A stretch of DNA of 64,000 nucleotides from Pseudomonadota bacterium (lineage in GTDB: Bacteria; Desulfobacterota; Binatia; Binatales; Binataceae). This document shows, piece after piece, positions 26,004 to 33,879 of this stretch (the first letter of the stretch is position 1; the number at the start of each line of letters is the position of its first letter). Under the pieces are notes generated by a model. The model worked only from the letters and a program-made list of their open reading frames with translations, did not search any database and was not told the DNA's origin. The translations under genes and the position numbers were made by a program. The stretch is from positions 83,887-147,886 of the forward strand of contig JAJPKP010000070.1 in assembly GCA_021323675.1 (NCBI GenBank), in the 5' to 3' direction.

Positions 26004-26498
26004 TCAGTCCGAGCGGCGCTGCCGTCGTTTCGACGACGTCCTCAAGCACGAAGCCGCTTTTTCGGCGGCTTCCGCGGCCATCTGCGCTCTTATGATCTTC
26101 ACGCGAAACTTCCGCGTTCGCCGTTGCTCGCGGAGGACGAATTGTTCGAGCCGCCGCTCAAACTCTTCGCCAAATTCCGACGGCGTCTGCCGTGGAATTC
26201 CGCCGGCAAGATGCAGGACGGAATCGCCGCGCCACGCGAGACAACACGGCGCCTGCTTCAGCGCGTTGCGCAGAACTCCGATCCCCACCAGCAGCGCCTG
26301 CAGCGAATCGACGCCCCCCCCGAATTCAAAAATCGGATGAGGACCCAGGCCGTCGATACGAACGACGCACTGCCAGTCCCCCGATCGCATCCGCCGAGGC
26401 GTGCCGACCGAAGCTATGATTCGCCTCTTCGGATCGCTCGCATCGGTAAGCTCGCGCCTCGCGACGATCCGGCCCATCCTGGCTTTCGTTGCAAACAT
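26004..26498 (-). CDS. Conserved hypothetical protein (DUF6968-like)
   Basis: A 164-residue frame. Its first 80 residues read like a small conserved family ('RELTDASDPKRRIIASVGTP', 'GDWQCVVRIDGLG', 'FEFGGGVDSLQALLVGIGVLRNAL'), a pattern I associate with DUF6968-type proteins often encoded in defence or toxin-rich neighbourhoods. The C-terminal 60 residues are basic and low-complexity. A second Met at residue 8 could be the real start. An eight-G tract on the coding strand codes for the GGG of 'FEFGGGVDS' and would be prone to slippage. Function unknown; the family call is from memory and needs a profile search. Confidence 0.55.
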   Translation of the reverse strand: MFATKARMGRIVARRELTDASDPKRRIIASVGTPRRMRSGDWQCVVRIDGLGPHPIFEFGGGVDSLQALLVGIGVLRNALKQAPCCLAWRGDSVLHLAGGIPRQTPSEFGEEFERRLEQFVLREQRRTRKFRVKIIRAQMAAEAAEKAASCLRTSSKRRQRRSD

Positions 26499-26749
26499 AT
26501 CGGCACAAATACCTCTTTTGTAATGCGCGCTTTCGAGTCCTGCCGCCCGGCATTCCCGTTTCCATTTCTTTGGGACGTCTCCGCGGAACTGCGCCCATAT
26601 CGCGGGATGTTCCGCGGCGTCAAGACATGGCTACAGGTGATCTGTGTCGATGATGACTAAGAGTGTATCGAGCGACATTCGACGAGGCCTTCAGTCGGCG
26701 TTGACAACGTGCGCCGCGGCAGACAAAGGAGGGAAGCGAAAGGGACGCA

Positions 26750-27187
26750 ATGAGCAAGAGCGGATCTCGAAAAGAAAAGTATCCTTCTCAGTTGATCGAC
26801 GCGAGAATCAGGGAGCTCGGCGATTGGCGGGGCGCGATGCTCTCGCGGCTGCGCGTACTGATCAAGGAAGCCGACCCCGAGGTCGTCGAGGAGTGGAAAT
26901 GGAGAGGCGTTCCCGTGTGGTCGCACGCCGGACTCATCTGCACCGGCGAGACTTACAAGAACGTCGTGAAGATGACCTTCGCGAGGGGAGCAGCGCTGAA
27001 CGACCCCGCGCGCCTATTCAACTCCAGCCTCGACGGCAACACCAGGCGCGCCATCGACTTTCACGAGGGCGACAAGATCAAAGAGAAGGCGTTGAAGGCT
27101 CTGATCCGCGCAGCCATAACGCTGAATACCTCGCGGATGTCATCGAAGCCGCGGCGCCCCGCCACGACTGGCCGAGACGGAGCTTAA
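26750..27187 (+). CDS. DUF1801 domain protein (YdhG-like)
   Basis: A 145-residue small soluble protein. The pattern 'LGDWRGAMLSRLRVLIKEADPEVVEEWKWRGVPVW', 'GLICTGETYKNVVKMTFARGA' and 'LFNSSLDGNTRRAIDFHEGDKI' is the DUF1801 alpha/beta fold, related to YdhG and CyaY-like domains. A ribosome-binding sequence AAAGGGA lies 5-6 bases before the ATG, and a stronger AAGGAGGG is further upstream. Biochemical function of the family is unknown. The C-terminal 20 residues are basic and probably disordered. Confidence 0.8.
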   Translation: MSKSGSRKEKYPSQLIDARIRELGDWRGAMLSRLRVLIKEADPEVVEEWKWRGVPVWSHAGLICTGETYKNVVKMTFARGAALNDPARLFNSSLDGNTRRAIDFHEGDKIKEKALKALIRAAITLNTSRMSSKPRRPATTGRDGA

Positions 27188-27219
27188 GTTTGACGGATCC
27201 GTGGAGCTTGCGCTGGCGT

Positions 27220-27315
27220 GAGTGTGTTGCCCGAGGTCGCGCGAAAGAAGTGCTTTGCCTGAAGGGCGGGACGGGCATCAATTTGTTCATGCGCGACAAG
27301 AGCTTATTGAACTAA
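27220..27315 (+). pseudogene. Fragment resembling the N-terminal nucleotidyltransferase motif of an AbiEii-type toxin
   Basis: A 32-codon stretch encodes 'VARGRAKEVLCLKGGTGINLF' followed by 'MRDKSLLN' and a stop. The 'LKGGTxINLFxRD' string is the nucleotide-binding signature of AbiEii/DUF1814 toxins, which normally continues with an Asp-rich 'SVDIDL' element that is absent here. It lies in the frame that is open past the DUF1801 gene, so it is not a gene on its own. This is a weak but specific-looking remnant; a chance match is possible. Confidence 0.35.
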
Positions 27316-27378
27316 ATGGCGATAGTGCCGTGTGCCGGTAGTTCGCCGGACTCCCAAAGCAGCCACGCGTGTCGTGTC

Positions 27379-28035
27379 CTACGCCTGCTGGGCGTCGATC
27401 GCTGCGAGGTCCGGCCAGAGTTGATTCAGCGCCGCATCGAGCGAATGCGTTTTCAAATCCGCGAACTGCGCCTCGCTGTGAGCACGCCTGGCCAGCGCCA
27501 GCAGGCGGGGATGCTCGCGTGCGTACCTTTCTACTACGCTCCCGTTCGGCTTGTGCTCCACGAACCAGAGCAACGGAAGCAATTCGCAGAACACGCAAAT
27601 GGGACCGCCGATCGGACCGCGCCGAACCGGCCAGCGACGCGCGATGAACTCGTTGAGTTCCGCGAGTCGCGAGATTCCGTCCCATAGCCGGTCTCTGGCC
27701 GCATACGCGACCGTCCCGACGTTGCTCGTCACAATCGCCATCGAGCACAGAGGGCAGGATTCGAGCGTCGTCCAAAGCGTATGGTTCTGATAGTTACCCG
27801 GAGTCAACTGCGCTAGAACATCGAGTTCGGCGTGGGCGATATAAGTCGACCGAAGCCTTCCCGGCGGCGCGTCCAGGTCCGCCACGCGATTTCGTCCCAC
27901 CGCGATCAAACGCCCGCGCGGATCCGTCAGAACCGCGCCCACTCCCATGTTCCCGCCGACATGCGCCTCCCACGCCATCGCCATCGCCGCCCGCCACGGC
28001 TCTTCCAGGCCTGACCATCGAGCGTCCCTTGTCAT
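27379..28035 (-). CDS. Zinc-dependent nucleoside/cytidine deaminase-like protein
   Basis: A 218-residue protein of the cytidine deaminase superfamily. The zinc site is 'HAELDVL' (His and catalytic Glu) and 'CPLC' in 'TLESCPLCSMAIV'. The N-terminal half 'GNMGVGAVLTDPRGRLIAVGRNRV' is the usual deaminase core. A C-terminal extension of about 90 residues ('PICVFCELLPLLWFVEHKPNGSVVERY') is longer than in TadA or guanine deaminase, so substrate is uncertain. The ATG at 28035 has GAGG upstream; the frame open to 28407 is shadow. Confidence 0.85.
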   Translation of the reverse strand: MTRDARWSGLEEPWRAAMAMAWEAHVGGNMGVGAVLTDPRGRLIAVGRNRVADLDAPPGRLRSTYIAHAELDVLAQLTPGNYQNHTLWTTLESCPLCSMAIVTSNVGTVAYAARDRLWDGISRLAELNEFIARRWPVRRGPIGGPICVFCELLPLLWFVEHKPNGSVVERYAREHPRLLALARRAHSEAQFADLKTHSLDAALNQLWPDLAAIDAQQA

Positions 28036-28204
28036 CAGGGGAATCCTCTTCCTCACCTTAGCCGGTTGGCGCGCGGCTCGGTAGTTTGACTGTCGGATAA
28101 GATGCGGATTCCGCGTTTCTCGCAAATCTGGCAGGATTGCGTGGGCGTGACGGATGTGGTCGGCTCGATCGCACCCGAAGCCTGCCGAATCGGAAGATTT
28201 GCTC

Positions 28205-29089
28205 ATGACCTTCACTCTTACCCGCGAACAGCACGACGAGTTCAGGCGAGACGGCATCCTGAGGCTCGATGGCTTGTTGTCGGCCGAGGGAGTGCGGCGC
28301 GCACGCGAAGCCGTGTTGCGGCCGCTCGAGCGGATGGGACTTTGGAAAGCCGGCCGATGGCATCTTGATGCCGTGCCTGAACCGCGATGGCCGGAGACGG
28401 GCCTCAAGACGTCTCAGGTGATCGGCAACCGGCATCCCGAACTGGCGGCATTGGTCGAGGAACCGACGCTCTCGGCGGCGGTCGATGCGCTCCTGGAGGG
28501 CCGACCTTACGAGCGGCCCGGGCCAAATCGCCGGCCACAGGCGCTCTTCACCTTGCCGAACGCACGGACATGGACCGTTCCATCTCATTGGCATTCGGAC
28601 AGTCCGCGGCTTGCGAGCGGGCAAAGCGCCGGCGTGCAGTTGTTCGCATTCCTTGATCGCGTCGATGCCGGCGGCGGTGGCACGCTCGCGATTGCCGGTT
28701 CGCATCATCTCCTGAATCACGGGCGATCCATCAGACCTTCAGAGTTCGGAAAGCTCCTGCGCACCGAGCCATTCTTCGCCGAGCTGCTGGGCGCGGGGGA
28801 CAATCCGCAGGGCCGCCCTGATTTGCCGCATCGTACGGGCGATGTCGGCAACGTGCGGCTGCGGCTCGTCGAGATGACCGGCATTCCGGGCGATGTCTGG
28901 CTGATGGACTTGCGCGTGCTGCACGCGGCCGCACCCAACGCCTCCGACCGCCCGCGCATGATGCTGACCTTTCGTTACGAACGTTCGGACCTGTTGCGCG
29001 AAGTAGCGGACGCATGGGGATGGAATCGTGACGCGCGCCCAACTCATTCGAGGACGCGCGAAGACCGCCGGCGCAGAAGAACCAATTGA
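28205..29089 (+). CDS. Phytanoyl-CoA dioxygenase (PhyH) family protein
   Basis: A 294-residue Fe(II)/2-oxoglutarate oxygenase. It opens with 'EQHDEFRRDGILRLDGLL', the standard PhyH N-terminus. The iron ligands are the His and Asp of 'HWHSDSP' near residue 125 and a distal His in 'LRVLHAAAPN'. 'GSHHL' and 'PGDVWLMDLR' are also family features. It would hydroxylate a small organic substrate using O2 and 2-oxoglutarate in the cytoplasm. The C-terminal 15 residues are basic. Frame open to 28154, but the conserved start is the ATG at 28205. Confidence 0.88.
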   Translation: MTFTLTREQHDEFRRDGILRLDGLLSAEGVRRAREAVLRPLERMGLWKAGRWHLDAVPEPRWPETGLKTSQVIGNRHPELAALVEEPTLSAAVDALLEGRPYERPGPNRRPQALFTLPNARTWTVPSHWHSDSPRLASGQSAGVQLFAFLDRVDAGGGGTLAIAGSHHLLNHGRSIRPSEFGKLLRTEPFFAELLGAGDNPQGRPDLPHRTGDVGNVRLRLVEMTGIPGDVWLMDLRVLHAAAPNASDRPRMMLTFRYERSDLLREVADAWGWNRDARPTHSRTREDRRRRRTN

Positions 29090-29261
29090 CCGCGGGGACG
29101 ACGGGCGCTGGCCTCGTTGACGGGCGAGATGCGAATGCGGCCAGCGACGCGCGGCGTGATGGGTGAATGCGAAAAGCGCATCCGCGCTTCGCGCGATCGT
29201 TTGCGGATGCCGCCCGAGTCAGGCAAAGTCCTATCCGCCTTCTCCCCATGAAGACCCGGCG

Positions 29262-30077
29262 ATGAGCGAGCCCGCCAAATTCTCCGGCAACGAGCCCCGA
29301 CTCTATCACGCTCCATCTTCCTACTATTCGATGATCGCGCGCCTCGCGCTCGCCGAAGGCGGCATCTCTTACAGGCCCGTCTTCGTCGATATCCATTTCA
29401 GAAGGGGCCAGCAGCAGCCGGACTACGTGCGGCTCAACCCGAACATGACCGTGCCGACCCTGGTGCTGACGGATCGAATTCTCGATCAAAGCCGCGCCAT
29501 CGCCGAGTACGCTCTGGGCGTGAGCGAGGCGGCGCTGGATGGCGACACGAAAGCGCTACTCGACCTTCATTATTCCTATCCGGTGGAAGAACTGACTTTT
29601 GGCGGGATCCTGGCGCGCAATCCTCTGGCGCGGATCATGATTCCGAGACTGTTCCGAGCGACCCATCGCCGCCTGCTCGCGTGCGCCGCCGAAAATCCCG
29701 ATCTTGCGGAGGTCTATAAGGCGCGCGCCGCGGTCTTCGCCGAACGCGCCCGGATCTTCGATCCCGATGCGGTCGCGAGGCTGTCCGAGACGCGCCGCGC
29801 CGAAGCGATCGGCTTCATGGATCGGCTGGAGCAGGCGCTTGGCGATGGCCGAGCGGCGATGGTGCCGCCGGCGTATGGGGTTGCGGACGTGGTGTGGACC
29901 GTGTTTCTCGCGCGGATGGAATTCGTGGGCCTTGGCGCCGAAATCCCAAAGCGCCCGGCGCTTGCGCGCTACTGGCGCGCGATGCAGGCGCGCCCCACCT
30001 TCGCCGCCGCCGACATCTGGACGAAATGGCACCCCATCCGCCTGATCGGCGGAATCCTTGGCATCGCCGGCAGGTAG
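29262..30077 (+). CDS. Glutathione S-transferase-like protein
   Basis: A 271-residue protein with an N-terminal thioredoxin-fold GST domain ('LYHAPSSYYSMIARLALAEGGISYRPVFVDIH', 'VRLNPNMTVPTLV', 'ILDQSRAIAEYAL') and a C-terminal helical domain ('PAYGVADVVWTVFLARMEFVG', 'RPALARYWRAMQARPTF'). The Ser and Tyr residues at the start of helix 1 could activate glutathione. Longer than typical bacterial GSTs because of an insert in the helical domain. It could act on electrophilic or lipid-peroxide intermediates. It follows the PhyH gene on the same strand after 172 bases. Confidence 0.85.
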   Translation: MSEPAKFSGNEPRLYHAPSSYYSMIARLALAEGGISYRPVFVDIHFRRGQQQPDYVRLNPNMTVPTLVLTDRILDQSRAIAEYALGVSEAALDGDTKALLDLHYSYPVEELTFGGILARNPLARIMIPRLFRATHRRLLACAAENPDLAEVYKARAAVFAERARIFDPDAVARLSETRRAEAIGFMDRLEQALGDGRAAMVPPAYGVADVVWTVFLARMEFVGLGAEIPKRPALARYWRAMQARPTFAAADIWTKWHPIRLIGGILGIAGR

Positions 30078-30151
30078 CCGCCGACAGCAAGCACGCCGCC
30101 CGTCGTCTCATCGGTCTTTCCCTCGTCCCGTTGCGCACGAGCGCTGTTGCG

Positions 30152-30605
30152 CTAGAGAGTTTTTTCCAGGACCGACGCCAACTCTCTGAGCGATTTCATC
30201 GAGGTGGCGTAATCAACAGGCTCTCCGTAGACCATGGCTTTCTGAAATCGATCGTAAATCCGTGCATAGTAAGGGTCATCGAGCCCCCTGATTGCACGCG
30301 GGGTCTCCGCGATCGGATCTTCGCGATAGGCGGGAAATCGGTGGCCATAAGCGGCCGCGTCGGAAGCCATGATTTCGCGAATAAGGGGACGATCGCGCTC
30401 GGCTCATAATGGCCGCGAGCTTGGTGAAGATCGTAGATGTGCCGCACGAGGGTGTCGTCGCGGGCGCGATTCAGGCCGACAAGTTCCGCACCCACACTCG
30501 TGTTAAAGCGACGAATTTGTCGGCGACCGTCTCCGGAACAGGGACGACCGATATTCGCGCCAAGGGCCAGGCCTTGTCCAGTTCTTGATGCCGATAGCCT
30601 CCTCG
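30152..30605 (-). pseudogene. AbiEii/AbiGii-type nucleotidyltransferase toxin, C-terminal remnant with frameshifts
   Basis: Three reading-frame pieces on the minus strand join into the C-terminal half of an AbiEii-like protein. 'WPLARISVVPVPETVADKF' leads into 'VALTR' (30590-30510); then 'VGAELVGLNRARDDTLVRHI' and 'YDLHQARGHY' in the next frame (30495 on); then 'MASDAAAYGHRFPAYREDPI' through 'MVYGEPVDYATSM' in a third frame ending at 30152. At least two frameshifts are needed, and no N-terminal nucleotidyltransferase core or AbiEi antitoxin gene is adjacent. It is therefore a decayed toxin gene rather than a working system. Confidence 0.75.
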
Positions 30606-30633
30606 ACCCTTCTATCTAGATTTGAGTTAAGAC

Positions 30634-30664
30634 TTGACAAAATTAAGATTCATCTTAATATTAT
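30634..30664 (+). promoter_or_regulatory. Strong sigma-70-like promoter for the DUF2089 gene
   Basis: A perfect TTGACA (30634-30639) is followed 17 bases later by AATATT (30657-30662), or 19 bases later by TATTAT (30659-30664). Predicted transcription begins about 30669-30672, almost on the ATG at 30671, so the mRNA may be leaderless. Confidence 0.65.
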
Positions 30665-30668
30665 TAAG
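30643..30668. promoter_or_regulatory. Overlapping inverted repeats, candidate operator
   Basis: TTAAGAT-TC-ATCTTAA (30643-30658) is a perfect 7-bp inverted repeat in the promoter spacer. CTTAAT-ATT-ATTAAG (30654-30668) is a second one covering the -10. A dimeric repressor, possibly the DUF2089 protein itself, could bind here. Confidence 0.55.
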
Positions 30669-30670
30669 TC

Positions 30671-31066
30671 ATGCGGCCGATGATTCTTAAGTGTCCGTCC
30701 TGTCAGGCTGGACTTACCGTTGCCGAACTGGACTGTGCTTCCTGCAATATCTCGATTAAAGGGGAATTTGCGCTCCCCGCCTTGCTCCGGCTTGCTCCTG
30801 CCCAGCTCGATTTCGTCGAGGTCTTTCTCAAAAACCGCGGCGTAATCCGCGATGTCGAGCGCGAGTTGGGAATCTCCTACCCCACCGTGCGGGCTCGTCT
30901 CGACGAGGTGGTTGCCGCCCTTGGCTACCAGGTTCGCGCGCCCGCTTCCGAGGAAGTGTCCGCTGACACGCCGGCGCATCGCCGCGCAATTCTCGAAGAC
31001 CTTCGGGCCGGGAAAATCACGCCCGAACAGGCGCGTGAAGCGCTGGCCCGCAAACCGTCCGAGTAA
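30671..31066 (+). CDS. DUF2089 family zinc-ribbon/HTH regulator
   Basis: A 131-residue protein. An N-terminal zinc ribbon uses C8, C11, C22 and C25. A helix-turn-helix-like segment lies at about 58-80 ('VIRDVERELGISYPTVRARL'), and a C-terminal SHOCT-like helical hairpin at 103-128 ('RAILEDLRAGKITPEQAREA'). This is the DUF2089 layout; the family is presumed to regulate adjacent DUF4097 or membrane-stress genes. The gene starts at or within a few bases of its predicted transcription start and has no Shine-Dalgarno sequence, in contrast to its partner 21 bases downstream. Confidence 0.85.
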   Translation: MRPMILKCPSCQAGLTVAELDCASCNISIKGEFALPALLRLAPAQLDFVEVFLKNRGVIRDVERELGISYPTVRARLDEVVAALGYQVRAPASEEVSADTPAHRRAILEDLRAGKITPEQAREALARKPSE

Positions 31067-31087
31067 TCGTATCTGGAGGAGACGACG

Positions 31088-32764
31088 ATGAACGAGACTA
31101 TTCTTGACGCGATTGAAGTTCTGCGGATCGTCCGCGCCGATGGGCATCTGACAATCGCGGGCGGCGCGGCAAGCCGCGCCGAGATTGATTGCGATATGGC
31201 CCCTCAAGTCACGCGCGAGGGCGCCCGCGCCGAGGTATCGTTGCGCGCGCACGCGACGGTGCGTGTTCCCGCCGGCGTGGCGATCGAAGTCGGCGAATGC
31301 GCCGGCCATCTGGAAGTCAAAGATTTCACCGCGCCGCTCGTCCTCGGACGCATCGGCGGAAACGTTCGCGCTGACAGTATCGGCAGCCTATCCGTCCGCG
31401 ATCGCGTCACCGGCAACGTCCGAATCGACAATGCGGGCGCAATCGATGGCGCCGAAGTGGGCGGCGGAGTGGAAATCGAAAATGCGCGCTCCGTCGCTAT
31501 CGCCTCAGTCTCCGGAAACTTCGAGGCGCGCAAAGTCGATCTCGCCGCCGCCGTTGACCGAATCGGCGGCAATGCCTTCGTCGAGCAGATCGGCGGCGCG
31601 CTCCGCTCTCGAACGATCGGCGGCAAGCTCTATGTCGATCGCGCAGGCGAGATCGATATCGAAAATGTCGGCGGCAAGGCGCGGATGATGGAGATATCCG
31701 GGTCTGTCCGTATCTCCAAAGTCGGCGGCAAGGTCCTGATGCAGAGCATCGGCGGCGACGTGAAGATCGACGCGATCAGCGGCCATGCCGCACTCGCCGG
31801 TGTCGGCGGATCGCTCGACTTGCCCGTCGTCGGCGGAGCGGCCAACCTGCGCGGACCTTTCCCCAAGGGAATGACCTGGAACGTGAACGCCCGCGGACGG
31901 ATCTCGGTCGAGGTCGATTCCGAGGCGTCCCTCGATGTGACCGCGGCGAGCAGATGGGGACGTGTGCGCGTCTTCGGACTGGACTCGGCCAACCTCGAGC
32001 GCCGGGAGCATCGCGGCGTGCATGGGACGATCGGCGCCGCGCGGCCCGACTCGGAGCGCACGCGCCTTGTTCTCGAAGCGCGCCACGCGGACATAATCTT
32101 TGCGCGCGCCGGCTCGCACGATCGCGATTATTGCCGGCGCGGCTATGGACGCCGCTTTCACGGCGCGTTCGAGGAGCTGGGCGAAATTCTCGCCGAGGAA
32201 TTCGGCGATCGCGTCCCCGACTTCGTCAATTCCCTCCTCGGCGTCGCGGGAGAATTCGTCGGCGGCGGACCATGGTCGGGCAGCTTTGTCCGCAATGTGG
32301 CGGAAGACGCGGCGCGCAGCGTGCGCGAGGCGATGGCGGAAGCGGAACGGGCTTTCGCCGAACTTGGCGAGAAGTTGCCGCGCGATATTGCCAACAGTAT
32401 CGAGGAATTCGGCCGCCGCCTCTCCGATATCATCCGCCGCGCGGCCGCCGAAGGGCGCTCGCGCTCGCGCGAGGGACGCGAGGAAACTCGCGATCGGATT
32501 CGCGATGCAGCCCTCCAGATGCGCGATTCGATTCGCGCCGCCGTCCGCGCCGCGCGCGAACGCAGGGACGAATCGCCCCTCCCGTCCGAACCGCAACCCA
32601 AAGAGAGCGCGCGCACGGCGCCCTTCACCCCAGCCTCCCATCGCCGCGACATCATGGACATCCTCAACGCCGTCCGCGACGGCAAGCTCGATCCCGCCGA
32701 GGCCGACGAGATGATCGCCGCGCTGATGGAAGTTGAGCAGGCATCGCGCTCATCCGCGGGTTAA
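31088..32764 (+). CDS. DUF4097-like repeat protein with C-terminal SHOCT-like domain
   Basis: A 558-residue protein preceded by a strong GGAGGAG site. Residues from about 70 to 260 consist of imperfect units of roughly 17-20 residues with alternating Ile/Val and Gly ('VGGGVEIENARSVAIAS', 'IGGKLYVDRAGEIDIEN', 'VGGKARMMEISGSVRIS'), predicting a right-handed beta-helix as in DUF4097/DUF2807 proteins. A middle Phe/Glu-rich part (350-430) and a highly charged Arg/Glu helix (440-505) follow. The last segment (about 519-547, 'IMDILNAVRDGKLDPAEADE') resembles the tail of the DUF2089 partner. There is no signal peptide or membrane segment, unlike many relatives. Confidence 0.75.
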   Translation: MNETILDAIEVLRIVRADGHLTIAGGAASRAEIDCDMAPQVTREGARAEVSLRAHATVRVPAGVAIEVGECAGHLEVKDFTAPLVLGRIGGNVRADSIGSLSVRDRVTGNVRIDNAGAIDGAEVGGGVEIENARSVAIASVSGNFEARKVDLAAAVDRIGGNAFVEQIGGALRSRTIGGKLYVDRAGEIDIENVGGKARMMEISGSVRISKVGGKVLMQSIGGDVKIDAISGHAALAGVGGSLDLPVVGGAANLRGPFPKGMTWNVNARGRISVEVDSEASLDVTAASRWGRVRVFGLDSANLERREHRGVHGTIGAARPDSERTRLVLEARHADIIFARAGSHDRDYCRRGYGRRFHGAFEELGEILAEEFGDRVPDFVNSLLGVAGEFVGGGPWSGSFVRNVAEDAARSVREAMAEAERAFAELGEKLPRDIANSIEEFGRRLSDIIRRAAAEGRSRSREGREETRDRIRDAALQMRDSIRAAVRAARERRDESPLPSEPQPKESARTAPFTPASHRRDIMDILNAVRDGKLDPAEADEMIAALMEVEQASRSSAG

Positions 32765-32921
32765 GCTCGGCATCCCCGCGCCGGCTCGGGAAAAGTGGCC
32801 GCACGCTTTCCCTCCTGGGCAAGGGATTCACCGCGAAGAGCGCGGTTGGCCGCCCGTGTTACGATGATGTTTCGGGCGGCGGTGGCGCGGCGGTCGTGCG
32901 GTTGCTATCAAGGATCGGACG

Positions 32922-33797
32922 ATGGCTGAAGCTCGCGGCAAAATCGCTCTGGGCCTCGTGCAGATGAGCTGCGCGGAGGATCCGCACAAGAACCTCGACA
33001 AGGCGATTGCGCAGATCGACGATGCGGCCCGGCGCGGCGCGCAGGTCATCTGCCTGCAGGAGCTCTTTCGCTCGCAGTATCCCTGTCAGGTCGAGGATCC
33101 CGCCTTCTTCGATCTCGCCGAACCCATTCCGGGTCCATCGACCGAGGCGCTCGGCAAAGTGGCCGCCGCCCGCAAGGTCGTCGTGATCGCTTCGCTGTTC
33201 GAGCGGCGGGCGGCCGGCGTGTATCACAACACGGCGGTGGTGATCGACGCGAACGGGCAAATCGCCGGGCGCTACCGCAAAATGCATATCCCCGACGATC
33301 CCCGCTACTACGAGAAGTTCTATTTCACTCCCGGCGACCTGGACTTCATCGCCCATCCCACCGCCTACGGCTCGATGGGCGTGCTCGTATGCTGGGATCA
33401 ATGGTTTCCGGAGGCGGCGCGGCTGACCGCGATGGCGGGGGCGCAGGTGCTTTTCTATCCGACAGCGATCGGATGGTGGCACGGCGAGACTCCGGATGAT
33501 CGGGTGAAGATGCTGGAGGCATGGAAGACGATCCAGCGCGCGCATGCGATCGCCAACGGCGTTTACGTCTGCGTCGTGAACCGGACCGGAATCGAGGCCG
33601 ACCTCGAATTCTGGGGGTCGTCGTTCGTCGCCGATCCGTTTGGCGAAGTTGTCGCGAGCGCCGCCGCCAGCCGCGAGGAAACCCTGGTGGTCGAATGCGA
33701 CCTCGGCAAGATTGAACGCACGCGCCGCAACTGGCCGTTCCTGCGCGACCGCCGTATCGACGCCTACGGCGACCTCATCCGCCGTTTCCGTTCATAA
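32922..33797 (+). CDS. aguB: N-carbamoylputrescine amidase
   Basis: A 291-residue nitrilase-superfamily enzyme that releases putrescine, CO2 and ammonia from N-carbamoylputrescine. The Glu-Lys-Cys triad is visible: E47 in 'LQELFRSQYPCQ', K120 in 'YRKMHIPDDP' and C157 in 'VLVCWDQWFPEAAR'. 'PTAIGWWHGETP' is typical of AguB rather than of other nitrilases. It is followed 82 bases later by agmatine deiminase, which makes its substrate. Confidence 0.93.
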   Translation: MAEARGKIALGLVQMSCAEDPHKNLDKAIAQIDDAARRGAQVICLQELFRSQYPCQVEDPAFFDLAEPIPGPSTEALGKVAAARKVVVIASLFERRAAGVYHNTAVVIDANGQIAGRYRKMHIPDDPRYYEKFYFTPGDLDFIAHPTAYGSMGVLVCWDQWFPEAARLTAMAGAQVLFYPTAIGWWHGETPDDRVKMLEAWKTIQRAHAIANGVYVCVVNRTGIEADLEFWGSSFVADPFGEVVASAAASREETLVVECDLGKIERTRRNWPFLRDRRIDAYGDLIRRFRS

Positions 33798-33879
33798 TGA
33801 GCACGATGCTTTTTCCCGCCGCCTCGCGCGCGCGGGCCGGGCTTGAAGGGCGGGGCCGGCCCGAGCCGGCCGCCGCAGG

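Noticed and set aside
26644..27315. 223-residue plus-strand frame overlapping the DUF1801 gene
   Set aside because: The first two thirds are shadow of the DUF1801 gene. Only the last 30 codons look like a toxin motif and are reported separately as a fragment.
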